Positions 60,826-64,000 of a stretch of DNA of 64,000 nt are shown in pieces. The position numbers and the translations under genes are program-made. Numbering within the stretch: the stretch's first letter is position 1; the number at the start of each line of letters is the position of its first letter. Location of the stretch: assembly GCF_000002515.2 (NCBI RefSeq), contig NC_006037.1:124001-188000 (forward strand), read 5' to 3'. The DNA is from Kluyveromyces lactis (lineage: Eukaryota; Ascomycota; Saccharomycetes; Saccharomycetales; Saccharomycetaceae). A model generated the notes under the pieces. The model worked only from the letters and a program-made list of their open reading frames with translations, searched no databases and was not told the DNA's origin.

Positions 60826-62219
60826 GATATTATATCCAGAGCACCTAACGAGATTCTTAGGGTAAACCGTCTAATACCAATATCTCCGCTTTGCTACTGC
60901 CCTTCACAGAAATAATAAAATAACTCTGATCTTAATAAGATTTGTTATAGATATATCCACCCTTATATATATCAATATCCATAGTTTAAAATGTTTAAGT
61001 CATTGCAATTACATTGTTCATTTTTGTTAATATCAAAATCTTTCAAGCGATCTCTAATTTCAAACAGCTTCAATACCATCAGAGGAATATCGTCAAATGG
61101 AATTTTTTGCAAGAAGTATCACTATGAACGTATTCTGAATTTACCCGGATTATATAATATTTGGTCACGTGATTCAGGAAATCTTTGTGTACTTATTTTG
61201 TGCCCTAATGGCAGACCAGTCTCTCATGGTTAGATTGACTATTCTTTCTGTTTTATGGTTTTTAGTTTAAATAACTGGAAAAGTGAAAAATTTTGAGGTA
61301 AGTTTCTATCTCATCACGAATACTTTATTATCCGTTACAAAGCTTTTAATTAGAGTTAGAGACATAACCAACAAGGATTCGATTTGTAGTGTATCAGGAA
61401 CAGGAGTTCCTGTTCGCAACGTATTCTGTCTTTTTTACTGAACTCAAACGGAAATCAAATTCCTCTTCATGTCGGGAAATGAACAAGTAAAAGGAACGAC
61501 GAAGATAATGACTGTCTGTATGGAAATACCATCATTTGGATTGTTTTTTTTTTGAGTATATCGATTATGATGACCGCTGTCGCCCCAAACGGATTTCGAA
61601 AATATGAACGATTCGACTAGCATTAGCCAAACACTGAAAATTCTGATCAATCGATTACTTTATTAAAATAAACTGTCCAGGCAATACAGTACAAGTTATA
61701 TCTTCTTGTTTGTTTGACTTTCTTCATTTCCGGATATATTCGGGTAGTCGAAGTGTACGTTAGATGTGTCAGTGGATTACTCGGCATTCTCTATCTTAAA
61801 TATATAGACCTATTAATGATGAACTAAAAGTTTCCATGCTAATCATGAATAAAATTCAAAATTTTAAAGGATTAGAAACACGCTTTTTGTTATCTCTAAC
61901 AGTCCTGAATACGTTTATATATAGCATTAGCTGTTCCATTCTTGTACTTGTAACTTGTGCTTTTCGGTAGTGTGTGTTTTTTTATTTTTGGTGCCGGTAT
62001 CTGAATTGTAAACACGTCTTGAAAAGATGTCAATAGAAATAAAAGTGTTATCTTAGGACTAAAAACGTAGGATCCTAGATTATACAGAGCTCTGAGACAG
62101 TGAACCACAAATCTAAACCGTTAGCGATACACACAGGGCCTTTCTGAAAGGGATTTCTTCTGCTTCTATTCCTCCTTTTTTTGTTACATTTTTTTGATTC
62201 CTTATTTATACGTGCATTC
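60826..62219. other. Intergenic: divergent RML2/ERD1 promoter
   Basis: 1,394 bp. It contains the small candidate ORF listed next, an E-box TCACGTGA near 61166, an inverted repeat GAACAGGA/TCCTGTTC with a 2-nt spacer (61398-61415) and T runs near 61542-61552. Nothing else is supported. Confidence 0.45.
60991..61233 (+). CDS. Candidate small ORF, 80 residues, unrecognised
   Basis: ATG with AAA before it, 80 codons, divergent from RML2 with 165 bp between. I do not recognise the protein. The first 45 residues are rich in S, L, K, R and F with no acidic residue, resembling a mitochondrial presequence. The rest shows no motif. Such frames arise by chance in a region this long, so it is listed only as a candidate. 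Confidence 0.2.
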   Translation: MFKSLQLHCSFLLISKSFKRSLISNSFNTIRGISSNGIFCKKYHYERILNLPGLYNIWSRDSGNLCVLILCPNGRPVSHG

Positions 62220-63374
62220 ATGGACGCCGAATCTGTTGAACCCTTTCTGGTTTACCTACCGATCCCACAGAGAGTTGTTGTCCTTGTGTTATTAGGGTTA
62301 TGGCTATGGACATGGTTCCTGAAGGTATCAGTATCCTACTACGACGTGTCCAAAGTAATTGTATCCAATGAGTCCACGGGACTACCTTACTTTAACACAT
62401 CCACGAAAATACACCAATCAAGCCTGAAACTGTTCAAGTCAATCTCTAGAGTCATTATACCGTGGCAATTGGTATGTATAATCTTATTCCAATACTCCTT
62501 CACTAATAACGTATCCAACAAATTGCTTTGGTTTTTTTTGAATGTTTCACCACTACTGGAGTTGTTTTACATATTTGCAATGATATTAAGGTCATCAGCA
62601 ATGGTCGCAAGGTGCTTTAAAAGAATACTTTGGGTAGCTGACATTGAACCAAAGCCGTATAGGAATAACTATATTATAATTAGTGATACTTTGACCTCGT
62701 ACTCTAAGCCATTGGTGGATTTAGCTATTTATGCCACTTTCCTTTTCCATGATCCAACAAACGTCAAGTGTCAAGTGGAAAGATATGAAAATGCTATATC
62801 GTTAAACATTGACGTACTTGTTGGAGTCTTGCCCTCATTGGTCAGAATGATTCAATCGTTAAGAGAATTTACAAGAGGAAGGTCTCAGAAGAAAGATGGT
62901 TCACAATTGTTCAATGCTTTTAAGTATGCTGGTAATATTCCTATCATGCTAGTTACAGTCTATACAAGATATTACAACCTGGGCCCACTTGGAATGATGT
63001 ATTGGTTCATGTTTTGGAATTCCGCGTATTCATTCTGGTGGGATGTGACCATGGATTGGAAACTAGAGCTGTTCGATTTTGTGAATGGGGACACTAGTGT
63101 CAATAACAATAATAGTAGTAACAAAGCGGACGGTCTTTTAAGAAGCATTTTGTTGTACCGGAAAAATGCGTGGTATTATAGCGCTATGGCGCTCGATTTT
63201 ATTTTGAGATTCGTATGGTTCTGGGAGTATATCAGTGGGCACTCTGTATTTTATGGGGAATTAAACATCTTTTGGTTACAAATTTTAGAGATAATCAGAA
63301 GATGGATTTGGTTATTCTTTAAAGTCGAGGTAGAATACATTGCAACAACAGAGGGGGGGAAAATGGATGAATGA
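62220..63374 (+). CDS. ERD1: Golgi membrane protein Erd1 (EXS domain)
   Basis: 384 residues from the ATG at 62220, MDAESVEPF...PQRVVVLVLLG, which fits the S. cerevisiae start (362 residues). The frame is open 13 codons upstream with a TTG. Polytopic protein with 6-8 hydrophobic segments and the EXS domain in its C-terminal half (NAYSFWWDVTMDWKL-like block at about 275-295). Erd1 is needed for retention of lumenal ER proteins and for glycosyltransferase recycling; it has been linked to phosphate export from the Golgi lumen after glycosylation. Equivalent to YDR414C. It forms a functional theme with VRG4 at the other end of the window, though not a gene cluster. Confidence 0.94.
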   Translation: MDAESVEPFLVYLPIPQRVVVLVLLGLWLWTWFLKVSVSYYDVSKVIVSNESTGLPYFNTSTKIHQSSLKLFKSISRVIIPWQLVCIILFQYSFTNNVSNKLLWFFLNVSPLLELFYIFAMILRSSAMVARCFKRILWVADIEPKPYRNNYIIISDTLTSYSKPLVDLAIYATFLFHDPTNVKCQVERYENAISLNIDVLVGVLPSLVRMIQSLREFTRGRSQKKDGSQLFNAFKYAGNIPIMLVTVYTRYYNLGPLGMMYWFMFWNSAYSFWWDVTMDWKLELFDFVNGDTSVNNNNSSNKADGLLRSILLYRKNAWYYSAMALDFILRFVWFWEYISGHSVFYGELNIFWLQILEIIRRWIWLFFKVEVEYIATTEGGKMDE

Positions 63375-63420
63375 GATGTTTAGAAAGAGAGGAAGATAAT
63401 AAATAAAAAAAAAAGGTTAA

Positions 63421-64000
63421 TTACTTCCTACGTTTATTATTGTTGGCCTTTCTTTGATTTTGTCTTCTCTCGTTCTTGGTCAAGTATCTGAACTTCTTAT
63501 TCTTTTTACTCTTATTACCAGATTTTTCTTCAACTCCCAAAAACTTTGCATATTTCTTCGCACGTTCGATGCTTTGATCTAAAATTTGTTCCGATTTCTC
63601 TAACTTCACATTATTTAATTCCGCAAGGTACTCAAAATTGTCATTGGGCTCTAAGGGTTCGATGTCTACCGTAGTATCATCTAAGTAAGTCTGTACATAT
63701 TTCTTTAAGATCGGTTTCACACTAACAGAGTCAGAATCCTCTTCTTCTTCTTCAGTTGCATCTCCGTTATCATCGGAAAATCCCGTCCATTCTTCAGCCT
63801 CTTCATCGCTTCCCTGTTTCCCATTTTCGGCTTCTTCGTCGTCGTCCTCTACACCGACATAATCACCGACATCTTTCATCGCCTGTTTAAAATCTTCAAG
63901 CTGTTTCTCAAGAGCCTTTTTTTTATCTGCTCTGATCTTGGCCCTTTCCTCGAGCCTAGCTTTTCTCTCTTGCTCTTGGATGAACTCCTTGGCTTTCTTT
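63421..64000 (-). CDS. RRP17: rRNA-processing protein Rrp17 (5' part outside window)
   Basis: 192 C-terminal residues are visible; the frame is open to the right edge, so the start is beyond 64000. The edge region is very basic and helical (KKAKEFIQEQERKARLEERAK). It is followed by an acidic stretch with D/E runs (about 63720-63860) and a lysine/arginine-rich C-terminus ending NNKRRK. This is the layout of Rrp17 (Nol12 family), a nucleolar 5'-3' exonuclease for 5.8S/25S rRNA maturation. S. cerevisiae Rrp17 has 235 residues, so about 40 or more residues are missing. Convergent with ERD1 at only 46 bp, as YDR412W is with YDR414C. Confidence 0.9.
   Translation of the reverse strand, partial: KKAKEFIQEQERKARLEERAKIRADKKKALEKQLEDFKQAMKDVGDYVGVEDDDEEAENGKQGSDEEAEEWTGFSDDNGDATEEEEEDSDSVSVKPILKKYVQTYLDDTTVDIEPLEPNDNFEYLAELNNVKLEKSEQILDQSIERAKKYAKFLGVEEKSGNKSKKNKKFRYLTKNERRQNQRKANNNKRRK

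Overview
The window is 64 kb of nuclear DNA from a budding yeast of the Saccharomycetaceae that did not go through the whole-genome duplication. It is almost certainly a Kluyveromyces, and most like K. lactis: the Yap1, Erg6, GDP-mannose transporter and Pol eta homologues have the lengths and motifs I would expect there. It holds 26 convincing protein genes, one of them cut by the right edge. All appear intron-free. I found no tRNA, rRNA, centromere, transposon, LTR or CRISPR-like array. For ten genes the open frame runs upstream of the first ATG, or a later in-frame ATG fits better; the preferred start is given in each entry. || Left block (1-24,916): VRG4, KRE29, SDT1/PHM8, COG1, ARB1, EDC1/2, a YER034W homologue, NIF3, FRA2/BOL2, MDM34, KIP3, CLG1, SKI8, VAM7. 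The order zips together two S. cerevisiae regions, YGL225W-YGL212W and YER039C-YER034W, with every orientation consistent. This is the double-conserved synteny expected of a pre-duplication genome, and it is the main evidence for naming the fast-evolving KRE29. || Middle (25,587-34,802): a GIT1-type glycerophosphoinositol permease sits at a synteny junction. It is followed by ERG6, YAP1 and GIS4 (YML008C-YML006C order). || Right block (35,689-64,000): ARO80, HKR1, RAD30, an ACBD5/ATG37-like gene without an S. cerevisiae counterpart at this place, RPL12, MAK10, AFG1, SYF1, VMA8, a YDR415C-type aminopeptidase, RML2, ERD1 and RRP17. This again interleaves two S. cerevisiae regions, YDR421W-YDR412W and YEL054C-YEL050C. 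|| There are no operons. The genes are housekeeping and signalling functions: Golgi glycosylation and trafficking (VRG4, COG1, ERD1), ribosome synthesis (ARB1, RPL12, RRP17, RML2), RNA decay and splicing (EDC1, SKI8, SYF1), mitochondria (MDM34, AFG1), vacuole (VAM7, VMA8), sterol and redox stress (ERG6, YAP1). || I saw no clearly new biological system. The items most worth a second look are a perfect 48-bp spacerless palindrome carrying two CACGTG boxes between ERG6 and YAP1; a GC-rich RPL12 upstream region with Rap1, E-box, Tbf1-like and repeated TCTGCCTA-type motifs; the ATG37-like gene; a missing redox cysteine in Yap1; a 14-bp-arm hairpin upstream of GIT1; and the 2.2-kb upstream region of CLG1.
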